NCBI RefSeq assembly: GCF_005153485.1 | Contig: NZ_CP039740.1 | Span: forward strand, 1,801,001-1,865,000 | Direction of reading: 5' to 3' | Source: Pseudolabrys sp. FHR47 | GTDB taxonomy: Bacteria; Pseudomonadota; Alphaproteobacteria; Rhizobiales; Xanthobacteraceae | DNA length: 64,000 nucleotides | Shown: positions 8,011 to 17,353 of the stretch, in pieces | How the letters are laid out: every line of letters begins with the position of its first letter | Position numbering within the stretch: the stretch's first letter is position 1 | Notes under the pieces: generated by a model | What the model was told of the DNA's origin: nothing | Seen by the model: only the letters and a program-made list of their open reading frames with translations | Database searches by the model: none | Position numbers and translations under genes: made by a program

Positions 8011-9167
8011 ACCAGGTCATTCCCGCAAAAGCACCGGGACGCATGAGCGGCAATGGCTTCTGGCGCAAAACCTGGGCCATGCTGATCAAGGAGTTCATCC
8101 AGCTCAAGCGCGACCGCGTTTCGTTCGCCATGATTGTGATGGTGCCGTTGATGCAGTTGCTGCTGTTCGGCTATGCCATCAACACGACGCCGCGCGATCT
8201 GCCGACCGCGGTGCTGTTGCAGGAATCGAGCGACGTCGGGCGCTCCATTTTGGCCGCGCTCAAGAACACGCGGTACTTCAAGGTCACGGAACTGCCGCGC
8301 ACCGAGGCGGAATTCGACCAACTGCTCGCCTCCGGCAAGGTGCTGTTCGGCATCGAGATCCCGGCGAATTTCGAGCGCTCGCTCCGGCGCGGCGAGAATC
8401 CGGCAATGCTGGTAGCAGCGGATGCGACCGATCCGGTCGCGGCGGGTTCGGCGCTGTCCGCGCTTAACCGGCTGGCGCAAACGGCCCTGCAGCACGACTA
8501 CGCCATTCCCGCCGCGGGCACGCCCGCCTTCGAGATCAGAACTCACGCGCGATACAATCCGGCCGCCAAGACCGAGCTGAACATCGTGCCAGGCCTTGTC
8601 GGCACCATCCTAACCATGACCATGCTGATCTTCACGGCCTTGTCCGTGACGCGCGAGATCGAGCGCGGCACTATGGAAAATCTGCTGTCGATGCCGATCA
8701 CGCCGGTCGAGATCATGCTCGGCAAGATCATTCCCTATGTCGCAGTCGGCTTCGTGCAGGCGGCGCTGATTATCGGCATCGGCATCCTGCTGTTCGGCGT
8801 GCCGTTGCTCGGCAGTCTCGGCCTGCTCGCGGCGCTGAGCACGCTTTTCATCGCCACCAATTTGGCGACCGGCTACACCTTTTCGACCATCGCGCAGAAC
8901 CAGCTGCAGGCGATGCAGATGTCGATCATGTATTTCCTGCCGAACATCCTGCTGTCGGGATTCATGTTTCCGTTCGCCGGCATGCCAGTCTGGGCGCAGT
9001 GGATCGGCGAGGCGCTGCCGCTGACGCACTATCTGCGCATCGTGCGCTCGATCATGCTGAAAGGCGCCGGGGTATCCGATCTGCATTACGACGCGGCGGC
9101 GCTCGCGGTGCTGATGCTGATGGCGATGACTATTGCCGTGACACGTTTCCGCCGCACGCTCGATTAG
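8007..9167 (+). CDS. ABC-2 type exporter permease
   Basis: A 386-residue inner-membrane protein. One transmembrane helix near residues 30-50 precedes a ~140-residue periplasmic domain. A block of five helices follows from ~190 to the C-terminus, including the conserved SVTREIERGTMENLLSMP segment of ABC-2 permeases. With the ATPase and HlyD protein it forms an efflux pump for drugs, lipids or similar hydrophobic cargo. Only one permease gene is present, so a homodimer is expected. The stop TAG shares bases with the TAA of the convergent bcsS-like gene (TTAG at 9164-9167), leaving no room for a terminator between them. Confidence 0.92.
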   Translation: MNQVIPAKAPGRMSGNGFWRKTWAMLIKEFIQLKRDRVSFAMIVMVPLMQLLLFGYAINTTPRDLPTAVLLQESSDVGRSILAALKNTRYFKVTELPRTEAEFDQLLASGKVLFGIEIPANFERSLRRGENPAMLVAADATDPVAAGSALSALNRLAQTALQHDYAIPAAGTPAFEIRTHARYNPAAKTELNIVPGLVGTILTMTMLIFTALSVTREIERGTMENLLSMPITPVEIMLGKIIPYVAVGFVQAALIIGIGILLFGVPLLGSLGLLAALSTLFIATNLATGYTFSTIAQNQLQAMQMSIMYFLPNILLSGFMFPFAGMPVWAQWIGEALPLTHYLRIVRSIMLKGAGVSDLHYDAAALAVLMLMAMTIAVTRFRRTLD

Positions 9168-9907
9168 AGTTTCTGGGCGAGGCTGAGCCTGAAATAAGGG
9201 CTGGAGTGACCGTCGGTGTCGCGGGCATAGCCGATCGCGGCCGACCATTCGACATCGCCGGTTTTCATGCTGGTGATGTGCAGCCCTATGCGGCTCTGGC
9301 GATAACCGTCGCTGTCGAAGACCTGCAACTCGGGCCCTAGGTAAAAGAATTCCTCGTTGAGCAGTTCGCCTGCGACGCGCCAGCCCAAGGCGAGCCGCGC
9401 CGAATGACTGGTCGACAGCGTGCCCAGCGACACATCGCCCGCAATGAGTGTCTCCGTTGTGGGCTCACTCCACAGTTCGGCGGCGAAACGCGCGCCGAAG
9501 TTCTGGCCGCGCAGACTGTTGCCGGGGTCGTCCGGCCACAGCCAGTGCTTCTGCCATTCCGGGCCGAAGAAAAACTTCATTTCGGTGGCGCCGCGCTTGA
9601 TGCGAAAGCCGGGTAGAATTTGCATCTGCCACTCGGCGCCGCGAACTTCCTGTCCCGGCATGCTGCCGGGCCAGTAGCGGTAGACGCCGCCGTTCACCAG
9701 CAGCTTGAGCATGAAGCCGTCGCGCTCGAAACCGCCCGGCGCGTAGAGAAAGCCCGAATAGGCGAAGACGCCGTTGCGCCAGGCATCGCGGCCGGAAAAT
9801 TGCAGCGTGGTGGGGTCGTCGTCCGCGGTGTCCGCAATGGCCGGGAAGCCGCAAATGCAAATGGCGGCCGCGACGAGTGCCTCGCCCATGCACTTGCCGA
9901 GTCTCAT
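9164..9907 (-). CDS. bcsS: BcsS-like cellulose biosynthesis protein
   Basis: A 247-residue exported protein: a signal peptide of ~25 residues ending near IADTADD, then a strand-rich body (FSGRDAWRNGVFAYSGFLYA, MKFFFGPEWQKHWL, FFYLGPELQVFDSDGYRQ) ending in FRLSLAQKL, an outer-membrane-barrel-like aromatic-hydrophobic end. The pattern matches BcsS (CBP_BcsS), a presumed outer-membrane partner of alphaproteobacterial cellulose synthases. No bcsA/B/Z genes lie nearby, so it is an orphan copy. It has its own upstream region (9908-10016) behind the araC gene. The family call is good; the role is inferred only from the family. Confidence 0.8.
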   Translation of the reverse strand: MRLGKCMGEALVAAAICICGFPAIADTADDDPTTLQFSGRDAWRNGVFAYSGFLYAPGGFERDGFMLKLLVNGGVYRYWPGSMPGQEVRGAEWQMQILPGFRIKRGATEMKFFFGPEWQKHWLWPDDPGNSLRGQNFGARFAAELWSEPTTETLIAGDVSLGTLSTSHSARLALGWRVAGELLNEEFFYLGPELQVFDSDGYRQSRIGLHITSMKTGDVEWSAAIGYARDTDGHSSPYFRLSLAQKL

Positions 9908-10016
9908 CGCGGCCCCGTCCGCTACGCATTACCGCCGGACCACAACTACAGAGAGAAGGTAACTCCGTGTCTACTCCTCGCATAGAATCGCGCAAAAGTA
10001 GTATAAGGTTGTGCCG

Positions 10017-10808
10017 TCAACTGATACGCGGTTGAGTCGCAGTGAGCCGGCGCGGGGGCTCGCCGAGGGTACGCCGGATCATGGCAGAGAAAGCCGAGGC
10101 GCTGGCATAGCCGACCGACGCCGCGGATTCGGCGACCGACACGCCATTCGACAGCCGCGCCAGACCATCGACCGCGCGGAGGCGGGCGCGCCATTCGGCA
10201 AAGCCGAGGCCGGTTTCCTGACGGAACAGGCGGGCCAGCGTCCGCCGGCTGGCGCCGGACTCATCCGCCCAGCGGTCGAGGTCATGGTCGACGGCCGGGT
10301 CGTCCAGGAGCACGCGGACGACGCGCAAGACTCGCTCGTCGCGCGGCATCGGCACGTCGTAGCGGCGCTCGTCCAGACGGCCGATCTCGGTGAGAATGAG
10401 CCGGGCAATAGCGCCGCCACGATCTTCCTCGGCGTAGTCCGCCGGTTCCTTCAAAAGGGCGAGGATCAATTCGCGCAACAGCCCGGACATTTCGGCGAAC
10501 ACCGGGTGGCGCGGCAGGCCCACGCATCGGGCCTGGTCGATATACACGGTGCGCATCTCGACCTTGCTCCGCATCGTGACTTTGTGCGGCAACTGCGGCG
10601 GCAACCAGATCGCCCGGGCCGGCGGCAGAATCCAGGCAGCCTGCTCAGTCTCGACCCGCATGATGCCACTGGTGGCATGGAGCAATTGACCACGGCGGTG
10701 GATGTGCAGGGGAATGTGCTCGGTGGCCGCGCAGGTCTTGGCCATGACCGCAACGGGACGCGGCGCATCGTCGAGGTTCTGACGGTATTCTGGTAGAGAG
10801 GCGGGCAT
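10017..10808 (-). CDS. AraC-family regulator with cupin sensor domain
   Basis: A 263-residue protein from ATG 10808 (MPASLPEYRQ); the open frame extends further upstream but would run across the divergent promoter and the MFS start. Residues ~20-130 are a cupin-like sensor (HIPLHIHRRGQLLHATSGIMRV, WLPPQLPHKVTM). Residues ~160-255 are two helix-turn-helix motifs (WADESGASRRTLARLFRQET, and VAESAASVGYASASAFSAMIRRTLG). It is divergent to an MFS transporter 109 bases away and most likely controls it. This is the YdeO/NimR-like layout of cupin-AraC regulators beside an exporter. The effector is unknown. Confidence 0.88.
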   Translation of the reverse strand: MPASLPEYRQNLDDAPRPVAVMAKTCAATEHIPLHIHRRGQLLHATSGIMRVETEQAAWILPPARAIWLPPQLPHKVTMRSKVEMRTVYIDQARCVGLPRHPVFAEMSGLLRELILALLKEPADYAEEDRGGAIARLILTEIGRLDERRYDVPMPRDERVLRVVRVLLDDPAVDHDLDRWADESGASRRTLARLFRQETGLGFAEWRARLRAVDGLARLSNGVSVAESAASVGYASASAFSAMIRRTLGEPPRRLTATQPRIS

Positions 10809-10917
10809 GGTGGTCCTTTTGGCCCAAACGCGACGAAAATCGACCGAACATCGCCAAATGGCAAGACCTATATTGCGAGGCATTCTCAGATTCGATGTGC
10901 CTCGGAAAGCCTCGTCC
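10809..10917. promoter_or_regulatory. Divergent araC / MFS promoter region
   Basis: This 109-base gap between the outward-facing starts of the AraC regulator and the MFS gene must hold both promoters and the regulator's sites. I see no perfect dyad. The AT-richer GCCAAATGGCAAGACCTATATTGCGAG part is the likeliest promoter core. Confidence 0.5.
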
Positions 10918-12159
10918 ATGACCGCCACCACAACTGCCGCCGCCCCAGCCGACGAGACCGCCCGCCGACGCTCCATCACCTTCCTGAACATCGCGCACGG
11001 CTTCGACCACTACGTGCTGCTGATCTATCCGACGGTCGTCATCGGACTTGAAGCGGTTTACGGCCGGCCTTACAGCGAGCTGATCGCGCTCTCGAGTGCC
11101 GCCTTCGTGGCTTTCGGCCTTTTCTCATTGCCGGCCGGTTGGCTCGCCGACCGCTGGAGCCGCCGCAACATGATGGCGGCGTTCTATCTCGGCTGCGGCC
11201 TGTCAATGATCGCGGTGGCGATGGCGCCGAACCTGATTGTGCTGTCCATTGCGATGTTCGCGATTGGGATATTTGCCGCCATCTACCATCCGGTCGGCAT
11301 GGCGATGCTGATTGAAGCAGCCGGCGCGAGTGGCGGGACGATCGGCCGCACGCTTGCCTTCAACGGCGTCTGCGGCAATCTCGGGGTCTCGCTGGCGGCC
11401 GGTATTTCCGGTGCGCTCGCCTGGTGGATCGGCTGGCGCGCCGCGTTCTATGTGCCGGCAGCGTTCATGCTCGTCGCGGGTATCTTCTATCTCCGACTGA
11501 CGCCGGACGATCGCCACCACGCCAGCAAGCGCCAGAGCAAGGCTGCGGTGCCGCTGACCGCGAAGCTGATGGCGGTGATGTTTGGCCTGTTCCTGGTGAT
11601 CGCGCTATCGGCCGGTCTTGTGTTCAACGTGCTCACCATTGCGCTGCCAAAGGTTGTCGATGAGGGCATGGTGAAGGGTGTGCCGCTGGTGCTGGTTGGA
11701 AGCGTTGCCACGGCGGTGCTGCTGTGCGGCGCCCTGGCGCAGCTCGCCATCGGCCGTCTCGTCGAGCGCTTTGCGCCGCATTACCTGTTCGCGGTCGTGA
11801 CCTGCCTCGGCTTCGTCGGCAACTTCTGGGCTTCGCAGGCCGATGGCATTCCGTTGATGATCGCACTCGCCATCGCGATTGCCGCGATCTACGCGCAGGT
11901 GACGGTCAACGACATCATCCTCGCCCGCTATACCGCGGATGCCTGGCGCGGCCGCGTCTATGCCGTGCGCTATTTCACCTTGTTCATTTCCTCCGGCATC
12001 GCCATCGGCATGATCGCGCTGCTGCACAAGACCGGGGGCTTCGGTCTCGTGCTCGGCGCCAATGCCGCGGTGGCGCTGGTGATGTTTCTCACCACGCTGG
12101 CGCTCACGGCCATGGTCGTGAATATCGAGAACCGGCAGGCCCTGCAGCCGGCGGAATAG
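10918..12159 (+). CDS. MFS transporter
   Basis: A 413-residue inner-membrane carrier with about 12 helices, starting at ATG 10918 (MTATTTAAAP). The loop 2-3 motif appears as GWLADRWSRRNMM (~75-87), the MFS motif-A region. The N-terminal DHYVLLIYPTVV segment resembles the fosmidomycin-resistance / sugar-efflux branch. It is probably an efflux carrier regulated by the divergent AraC protein; the substrate cannot be assigned. The longer frame from 10807 would start inside the araC start codon and is not favoured. Confidence 0.88.
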   Translation: MTATTTAAAPADETARRRSITFLNIAHGFDHYVLLIYPTVVIGLEAVYGRPYSELIALSSAAFVAFGLFSLPAGWLADRWSRRNMMAAFYLGCGLSMIAVAMAPNLIVLSIAMFAIGIFAAIYHPVGMAMLIEAAGASGGTIGRTLAFNGVCGNLGVSLAAGISGALAWWIGWRAAFYVPAAFMLVAGIFYLRLTPDDRHHASKRQSKAAVPLTAKLMAVMFGLFLVIALSAGLVFNVLTIALPKVVDEGMVKGVPLVLVGSVATAVLLCGALAQLAIGRLVERFAPHYLFAVVTCLGFVGNFWASQADGIPLMIALAIAIAAIYAQVTVNDIILARYTADAWRGRVYAVRYFTLFISSGIAIGMIALLHKTGGFGLVLGANAAVALVMFLTTLALTAMVVNIENRQALQPAE

Positions 12160-12260
12160 GCACTGCGTCAATCGCTCCGCACCCTCTCGCCGGGAGGGAG
12201 CGAGCGACTGCATAGGACGAGATTTGGCAAACGGCTGCCGCGATTGAAAAAAAGCGGGAG

Positions 12261-12340
12261 AATTTCGACTTATCGATCTGCTGTTCTTAAGCAAATCATT
12301 ATTTGCCTGATCGAAATTTTGGCAGGTTTTATTTTTTCTT
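12261..12340 (+). promoter_or_regulatory. Structured leader upstream of the sulfate uptake operon
   Basis: Two nested inverted repeats are visible: AATTTCGA (12261-12268) with TCGAAATT (12311-12318), and inside it GCAAAT (12291-12296) with ATTTGC (12301-12306). A competing TGCC/GGCA pairing is followed by a U-rich run (12327-12340). It lies 70-150 bases before the sbp start, in DNA much AT-richer than the genes. It may be a transcription-factor dyad or an attenuator; neither is proven. Confidence 0.4.
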
Positions 12341-12411
12341 GCTCCTCGGTCTTGCTGTCCATCGCAGTTGCGGCAAAGGTCGGAACCACGGAACAATTGT
12401 GGAGCATTGTC

Positions 12412-13446
12412 ATGCGCATTTTGACGACCCGATCCTTAATTCGTGTGTCGCTGGCCGGCGCTGTTGCGGCGGCCGTCGGTATGAACCTGGCCTCGGTGCA
12501 GCCGGCCGTGGCGCAAACGACGCTCGTCAATGTGTCATACGATCCCACGCGCGAGCTTTACCGCGACTACTCCGAGTACTTCGTCAAGTACTGGAAAGAG
12601 AAGACCGGCAAGACGATCGAAATCAGTAACAGCCACGGCGGCTCGGGTGCGCAGGTCCGATCCGTGATCGACGGCCTGCCCGCCGATGTGGTAACCTTCC
12701 CACTCGAAGGCGACATTCTCGGCATTCAGCAGAAGGGCCTGATCAGCGCCGACTGGAAGAGCAAATTCCCCGCCGATTCCTCGCCCTATACCTCGACCAT
12801 CGTTTTCCTGGTCCGCAAAGGCAACCCGAAGGGCATCAAGGACTGGGACGATCTGATTAAGCCGGGTGTGGTGGTGATCACGCCGAACCCGAAGACATCG
12901 GGCGGAGCGCGCTGGAATTACCTCGCGGCCTGGGCCTACGAGTTGGAGCGCAGCAAGGGCGATCAGAAAAAGGCCCAGGATTTCGTCGCTGCGATCTACA
13001 AGAATGTGGCGGTGCTTGACACCGGCGCGCGTGGTTCGACCAACACCTTCGTGCAGAACAAGGTCGGCGACGTGCTGATCGCTTGGGAGAACGAGGCGCT
13101 CCTCTCGCTCAAGGAGTTCGGCGCGGACTACGAAATCGTCGTGCCGTCTGTCTCGATCCTCGCCGAGGTGAAGGTGGCGATCGTCGACAAGAACGTCGAC
13201 AAGAAGGGGACGCGCGAGGTCGCCAAGGCTTTCCTCGACCAGCTTTATTCGCCCGAGGCGCAAAAGATCTTCGCCAAGAACTTCTACCGGCCGGGCAAGC
13301 CGGAGCATGTCGACCCTGCCAATCTCAAGGCCTTCCCGAAAGTCAAGCTGGTCAAAGTCGATGAGGTATTCGGTGGATGGGCCAAGGCTCAGCCGACCCA
13401 TTTCGACAACGGGGGCATTTTCGACAAGATATACTCGAAGAATTGA
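12412..13446 (+). CDS. sbp: Sulfate ABC transporter, periplasmic sulfate-binding protein
   Basis: A 344-residue precursor from ATG 12412, with a signal peptide cleaved after ~residue 35 ([17 protein letters not shown]). Mature-protein hallmarks are [56 protein letters not shown] and [16 protein letters not shown]; these segments form the sulfate cage in Sbp/CysP proteins. It captures sulfate (perhaps thiosulfate) for CysTWA encoded next. The longer frame from 12244 would put a membrane-like segment before the true signal and is rejected as a start. A hairpin at 13472-13512 separates it from cysT. Confidence 0.95.
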   Translation: MRILTTRSLIRVSLAGAVAAAVGMNLASVQPAVAQTTLVNVSYDPTRELYRDYSEYFVKYWKEKTGKTIEISNSHGGSGAQVRSVIDGLPADVVTFPLEGDILGIQQKGLISADWKSKFPADSSPYTSTIVFLVRKGNPKGIKDWDDLIKPGVVVITPNPKTSGGARWNYLAAWAYELERSKGDQKKAQDFVAAIYKNVAVLDTGARGSTNTFVQNKVGDVLIAWENEALLSLKEFGADYEIVVPSVSILAEVKVAIVDKNVDKKGTREVAKAFLDQLYSPEAQKIFAKNFYRPGKPEHVDPANLKAFPKVKLVKVDEVFGGWAKAQPTHFDNGGIFDKIYSKN

Positions 13447-13471
13447 CGCGCCCCGGCGCGACCGAGCACAC

Positions 13472-13512
13472 TGGCGGGCCGTGTGGGCAAATCGCATCCC
13501 CACGGCCCGCCA
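13472..13512 (+). terminator. Intercistronic hairpin between sbp and cysT
   Basis: TGGCGGGCCGTG (13472-13483) pairs perfectly with CACGGCCCGCCA (13501-13512) around a 17-base loop that can extend by GGG/CCC. No T-run follows, so it is more likely an RNA-stabilising or partially terminating element that lets the binding protein be made in excess over the permease. Confidence 0.6.
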
Positions 13513-13540
13513 TATTTATGGGTATCGGAGCTAATTCGTT

Positions 13541-14380
13541 ATGTCTGGCATTCGATTCCGGGAAGCAAGTATTATCCCAGGCTTTCGGCTGACCTTCGGT
13601 TTCACGGTCTTCTATCTTTCCCTCATTGTTCTCATTCCGATTATCGGGCTCTATATCAAGACGTTTGAGCTTGATTGGGAGCGCTTCTGGGCCATCGTCA
13701 CCGGACCACGGTTCATGGCCGCGATGCAACTGAGCTTCGGGGCGTCGCTGCTCGCTGCGTTGTTCAATGTCATCGTCGGCGTCGTCATCGCATGGGTCCT
13801 GGTGCGCTATCGTTTCTTCGCGGCGCGTCTTCTCGACGCCATCGTCGATCTGCCTTTCGCCTTGCCGACCGCGGTCGCCGGTATCGCGCTCACCGCGCTC
13901 TACGTGCCGCAAGGCTGGCTCGGCCGCCTGTTCTCGCCATTCGGCATCACCATCGCCTATACACCGGTCGGCATCTGGATCGCGCTGGTGTTTATCGGTT
14001 TGCCCTTCGTCGTGCGGACCGTCCAGCCGGTGCTCGAGGACTTCAGCCGCGAGGTTGAGGAAGCCGCGGCAACGCTCGGCGCGCCGCGGCGTGCGACGAT
14101 TTTGCGCGTCATTCTCCCGCCGTTGATCCCTGCGATTCTCACCGGGTTCGCCCTCGCATTCGCCCGTGCCGTCGGCGAGTACGGCTCGGTCATCTTCATC
14201 GCCGGCAATATCCCGAGGAAAACCGAGATTTTGCCGCTGCTCATCGTGTTTCGTCTGGAGGAGCGTGACTATGCCGCCGCGGCTGCCATTGCCGCTGTGA
14301 TGCTGACCATTTCATTCGTCATTTTGCTCCTGATCAACCTGCTCCAGGTGTGGAGTTACCGGAGGTTCGGGAATGGTTGA
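13541..14380 (+). CDS. cysT: Sulfate ABC transporter permease CysT
   Basis: A 279-residue inner-membrane permease with about six helices. It carries the cytoplasmic EAA loop [20 protein letters not shown], the contact surface for CysA, and the family sequence [25 protein letters not shown] site lies upstream. The stop overlaps the cysW start. It forms the heterodimeric channel with CysW for sulfate import. Confidence 0.95.
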   Translation: MSGIRFREASIIPGFRLTFGFTVFYLSLIVLIPIIGLYIKTFELDWERFWAIVTGPRFMAAMQLSFGASLLAALFNVIVGVVIAWVLVRYRFFAARLLDAIVDLPFALPTAVAGIALTALYVPQGWLGRLFSPFGITIAYTPVGIWIALVFIGLPFVVRTVQPVLEDFSREVEEAAATLGAPRRATILRVILPPLIPAILTGFALAFARAVGEYGSVIFIAGNIPRKTEILPLLIVFRLEERDYAAAAAIAAVMLTISFVILLLINLLQVWSYRRFGNG

Positions 14381-15257
14381 GCCCGCCATGAAAAGCCACA
14401 TGATCGTTTCTCCCGTCAGTGAAACACGGCCGGTTCGACTGACGCTGATTGGAATCAGCATCTTCGTGCTGGTGCTGTTCCTGATCATGCCGCTCATCGC
14501 GGTGTTCGCGCAGGCGCTTGGTCTGGGCATAGGCCCGGCGCTGGCGACATTCCGGGATCCCGATGCGATTGCCGCGATCAAACTGACGCTGCTGGTCGCG
14601 GCGATTGCCGTTCCCTGCAATCTCGTTTTCGGCGTCGCTGCCGCATGGGCCATCGCGAAATTCCGTTTCCGAGGGCGGGCACTGTTGATTTCGTTGATCG
14701 ACCTGCCTTTTTCGGTGTCGCCGGTCGTCGCCGGTCTCGTCTACGTGCTGCTGCTCGGGCCTTTCACGCCAATCGGTGCCTGGTTTCTCGAGGATTTCAG
14801 CGTTCGGATCATCTTTGCCGTACCCGGCGTCATTCTCGCGACGATCTTCGTCACCTTTCCCTTCATCGCGCGCGAACTCATTCCGTTGATGCAAGATCAG
14901 GGAACGGGCGATGAGGAGGCCGCCTTGTCACTGGGGGCGTCCGGCTGGCAGACGTTCTGGCGTGTGACTTTGCCTAACGTGAAATGGGCGCTGCTCTATG
15001 GCGTCCTGCTTTGCAATGCGCGCGCCATGGGCGAGTTCGGCGCGGTTGCGGTGATCTCCGGAAAGCTCAGGGGTGAGACGGTGACGATGCCGTTGCAGAT
15101 TGAGCTGTACTATCAGGAGTTCAGGGCGTTGGCGCAGGTGGCTGCTTTCAGCCTCGCGGCGGTGCTTGCCGGGCTTGCGCTTGTAACCCTGGCTGTAAAG
15201 ACGTGGCTCGAATGGCGCTATGCGCATCAGCTCGCGGCCACCAGAAACGGACATTGA
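14373..15257 (+). CDS. cysW: Sulfate ABC transporter permease CysW
   Basis: A 294-residue permease with an N-terminal tail, about six helices, [20 protein letters not shown] and the EAA loop [19 protein letters not shown]. It starts at ATG 14373 inside the end of cysT (8-base overlap); an in-frame ATG five codons on is also possible. cysA follows after nine bases. It is the second half of the sulfate channel. Confidence 0.95.
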   Translation: MVEPAMKSHMIVSPVSETRPVRLTLIGISIFVLVLFLIMPLIAVFAQALGLGIGPALATFRDPDAIAAIKLTLLVAAIAVPCNLVFGVAAAWAIAKFRFRGRALLISLIDLPFSVSPVVAGLVYVLLLGPFTPIGAWFLEDFSVRIIFAVPGVILATIFVTFPFIARELIPLMQDQGTGDEEAALSLGASGWQTFWRVTLPNVKWALLYGVLLCNARAMGEFGAVAVISGKLRGETVTMPLQIELYYQEFRALAQVAAFSLAAVLAGLALVTLAVKTWLEWRYAHQLAATRNGH

Positions 15258-15266
15258 GACAAGACG

Positions 15267-16307
15267 ATGGAACTCAGTATCAGGAACGTCCGCAAGGAGT
15301 TCGACCGGTTTGCGGCGTTGCATGACGTCTCGCTCGATATCTGCTCCGGCGAGTTGATCGCATTGTTAGGGCCTTCCGGCTCCGGCAAGACCACGCTGCT
15401 CCGCCTGATTGCAGGGCTCGATTTCCCGAACGAAGGCAAAATTCTGTTTGGCGATGAAGATGCGTCCTTCAAGTCGGTCCAAGATCGCCATGTCGGCTTT
15501 GTCTTCCAGCACTACGCGCTGTTCCGTCATATGACGGTGGCGGAGAATATCGGCTTCGGGCTGTCGGTGCGGCCGCGTGTATCGCGCCCGCCAAAGGCTG
15601 AGATTCAACGCCGTACGCTGGAGCTGCTCGATCTGGTCCAGCTTTCCGGATTGGAGAAACGCTATCCGAGCCAGCTTTCGGGCGGTCAGCGTCAGCGCGT
15701 GGCGTTGGCGCGGGCGCTCGCCATCGAGCCACGCGTGCTGCTGCTCGATGAGCCGTTCGGCGCGCTCGATGCCAAGGTACGGCGCGAACTGCGTCACTGG
15801 CTGCGCGAGTTGCACGATAAGACTGGGCATACGACGGTGTTCGTCACCCACGATCAGGAGGAGGCACTGGAGCTCGCCGACCGCGTCGTGGTGATGAGCC
15901 AGGGCCGTATCGAGCAGGTCGGCACGGCGGACGAGATTTACGACCGCCCCAATTCGCCTTTCGTATTCTCCTTCATCGGCGAGACAAGCGAATTGCCGGT
16001 GACCGTGGAAGGCGGCAAGGTGCTGTTCGAAGGCCATCTGCTCGATCTGCCGCCGAGCGAGGTGCCGAACGGTCCAGGTTGGCTGTTCCTGCGCCCGAAC
16101 GGCGTCAACCTAGTACCGGATGGCCCAGGAGCGATCGTCGGCACGATCGTGTCGGTTCACCGCAGCGGCGGATTGCGTCGCGCCGAATTGCTGGTCGGGA
16201 AAGGCGGACACAAGATCGAAGTCGAGTTACCGCTCGACACGCCGTTCGACAATACGAGCCGCGTCCCCATTCTGCCGCGGTACTGGCAGGTCTTTCCTGC
16301 CGGCTGA
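15267..16307 (+). CDS. cysA: Sulfate/thiosulfate ABC transporter ATPase CysA
   Basis: A 346-residue ATPase. Walker [10 protein letters not shown] is at 35-43, the Q-loop [14 protein letters not shown] near 81, the signature [12 protein letters not shown] near 137, Walker [13 protein letters not shown] near 157, the H-loop [10 protein letters not shown] near 191, and a TOBE-type C-terminal domain (from ~235) as in CysA. It energises CysTW import of sulfate. It is the last gene of the four-gene operon; a convergent DUF72 gene ends five bases later. Confidence 0.95.
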   Translation: MELSIRNVRKEFDRFAALHDVSLDICSGELIALLGPSGSGKTTLLRLIAGLDFPNEGKILFGDEDASFKSVQDRHVGFVFQHYALFRHMTVAENIGFGLSVRPRVSRPPKAEIQRRTLELLDLVQLSGLEKRYPSQLSGGQRQRVALARALAIEPRVLLLDEPFGALDAKVRRELRHWLRELHDKTGHTTVFVTHDQEEALELADRVVVMSQGRIEQVGTADEIYDRPNSPFVFSFIGETSELPVTVEGGKVLFEGHLLDLPPSEVPNGPGWLFLRPNGVNLVPDGPGAIVGTIVSVHRSGGLRRAELLVGKGGHKIEVELPLDTPFDNTSRVPILPRYWQVFPAG

Positions 16308-16311
16308 GTTG

Positions 16312-17118
16312 TCAGCTTTTCAGTCGCTCGATCAGCGCCATCGCTGCGGCCGGTGCCTTCACCTTGGCTTCATGGATGAAGTAGATGAAGGCATCGCGTG
16401 GCTTTTTCGGCGCGGATTTCTTGTCGACGCGCGGCAGGTCGGCTGGGTCGCCGCCTTTAACCCAGACCCTGGCGCGATCGGCCCATTGGTCGAGCGCCTT
16501 GGGCGGGTAGCCGGCCTTGAGCTTTTCATCGCCTTTCTGCAGCCGGGCATAGACGAAGTCGGCGGTGATGTCGGCGATCTCGGTATAGGTCTCGTGCTCG
16601 GCGTAGCAGATGGCGACGCCTTTCTTGCGCGCCAGCGCGATGAACTCCGGCGATTTGAAAGTGTCGTTGCGCACCTCGACGACATGGCGCAGCGCACGAC
16701 CGTCGAACTTGTCCGGCAGCAGATCGAGGAAGGAGCCGAAATCGGCGGCGTCGAATTTCTTGTGCGGCGCGAACTGCCAGAGCAGGGGACCGAGCTTGGG
16801 GCCGAGCTCGGTGATGCCGGAGTCGAGAAACCGTTTGATCGAGTCGCCGGCTTCCGCCAGCACGCGACGATTGACCGCATAGCGCGGCCCTTTCAGCGAA
16901 AACACGAACCCGTCCGGCACTTCTGAGGCCCATTTGGCGAAACTGGCCGGCTTCATTGTCGAATAGAAGGTGCCGTTGACCTCGATCGAGGTCAGATGTT
17001 GCCCCGCATATTCGAGTTCGCGCGCATGCGGCAGGCCTTTGGGATAGAAAACGCCGCGCCACGGCTCGTAGGTCCAGCCGCCGACACCGACGTAAGCCTT
17101 TGCCATGTAAGGTTTCAT
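16312..17118 (-). CDS. DUF72 family protein
   Basis: About 268 residues, a TIM-barrel-like DUF72 (YecE) protein: the start AYVGVGGWTYEPWRGVFYP, FYSTMKPASFAKW, FVFSLKGPRYA, LLWQFAPHKKFD, HVVEVRNDTF and the end FIYFIHEAKVKAP are all family signatures. Start chosen at ATG 17118 (MKPYMAKAYVG); ATG 17106 is equally plausible, and the longer frame to 17169 lacks support. The biochemical role of DUF72 is not established. It is a stand-alone gene convergent with cysA. Confidence 0.85.
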   Translation of the reverse strand: MKPYMAKAYVGVGGWTYEPWRGVFYPKGLPHARELEYAGQHLTSIEVNGTFYSTMKPASFAKWASEVPDGFVFSLKGPRYAVNRRVLAEAGDSIKRFLDSGITELGPKLGPLLWQFAPHKKFDAADFGSFLDLLPDKFDGRALRHVVEVRNDTFKSPEFIALARKKGVAICYAEHETYTEIADITADFVYARLQKGDEKLKAGYPPKALDQWADRARVWVKGGDPADLPRVDKKSAPKKPRDAFIYFIHEAKVKAPAAAMALIERLKS

Positions 17119-17353
17119 TAAGGTTTTCGTCACGTTATCTACACAATCGGGGTCTATAGAATAGGGCAAGCGGCGCCGGATTGCTCAAGCGATCTGCGCC
17201 CAGACGGCCACGATAAGATCGACGACGGCGGATGTACCCGCGTTTGATCTTCTCCGTGGTCGTTTTCGTTTTTGAGTGCGCATCGGTCATGTGTCGCAGG
17301 CTACTGCGTCCGCCGATCCCGTCCACCCGATTTCTCCTCTTTGAAGCCACGTC

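Noticed and set aside
17135..17350. Basic 71-codon minus-strand frame between the DUF72 and cNMP genes
   Set aside because: It overlaps the DUF72 start, has arginine-rich low-complexity composition and no ribosome site or recognised family.
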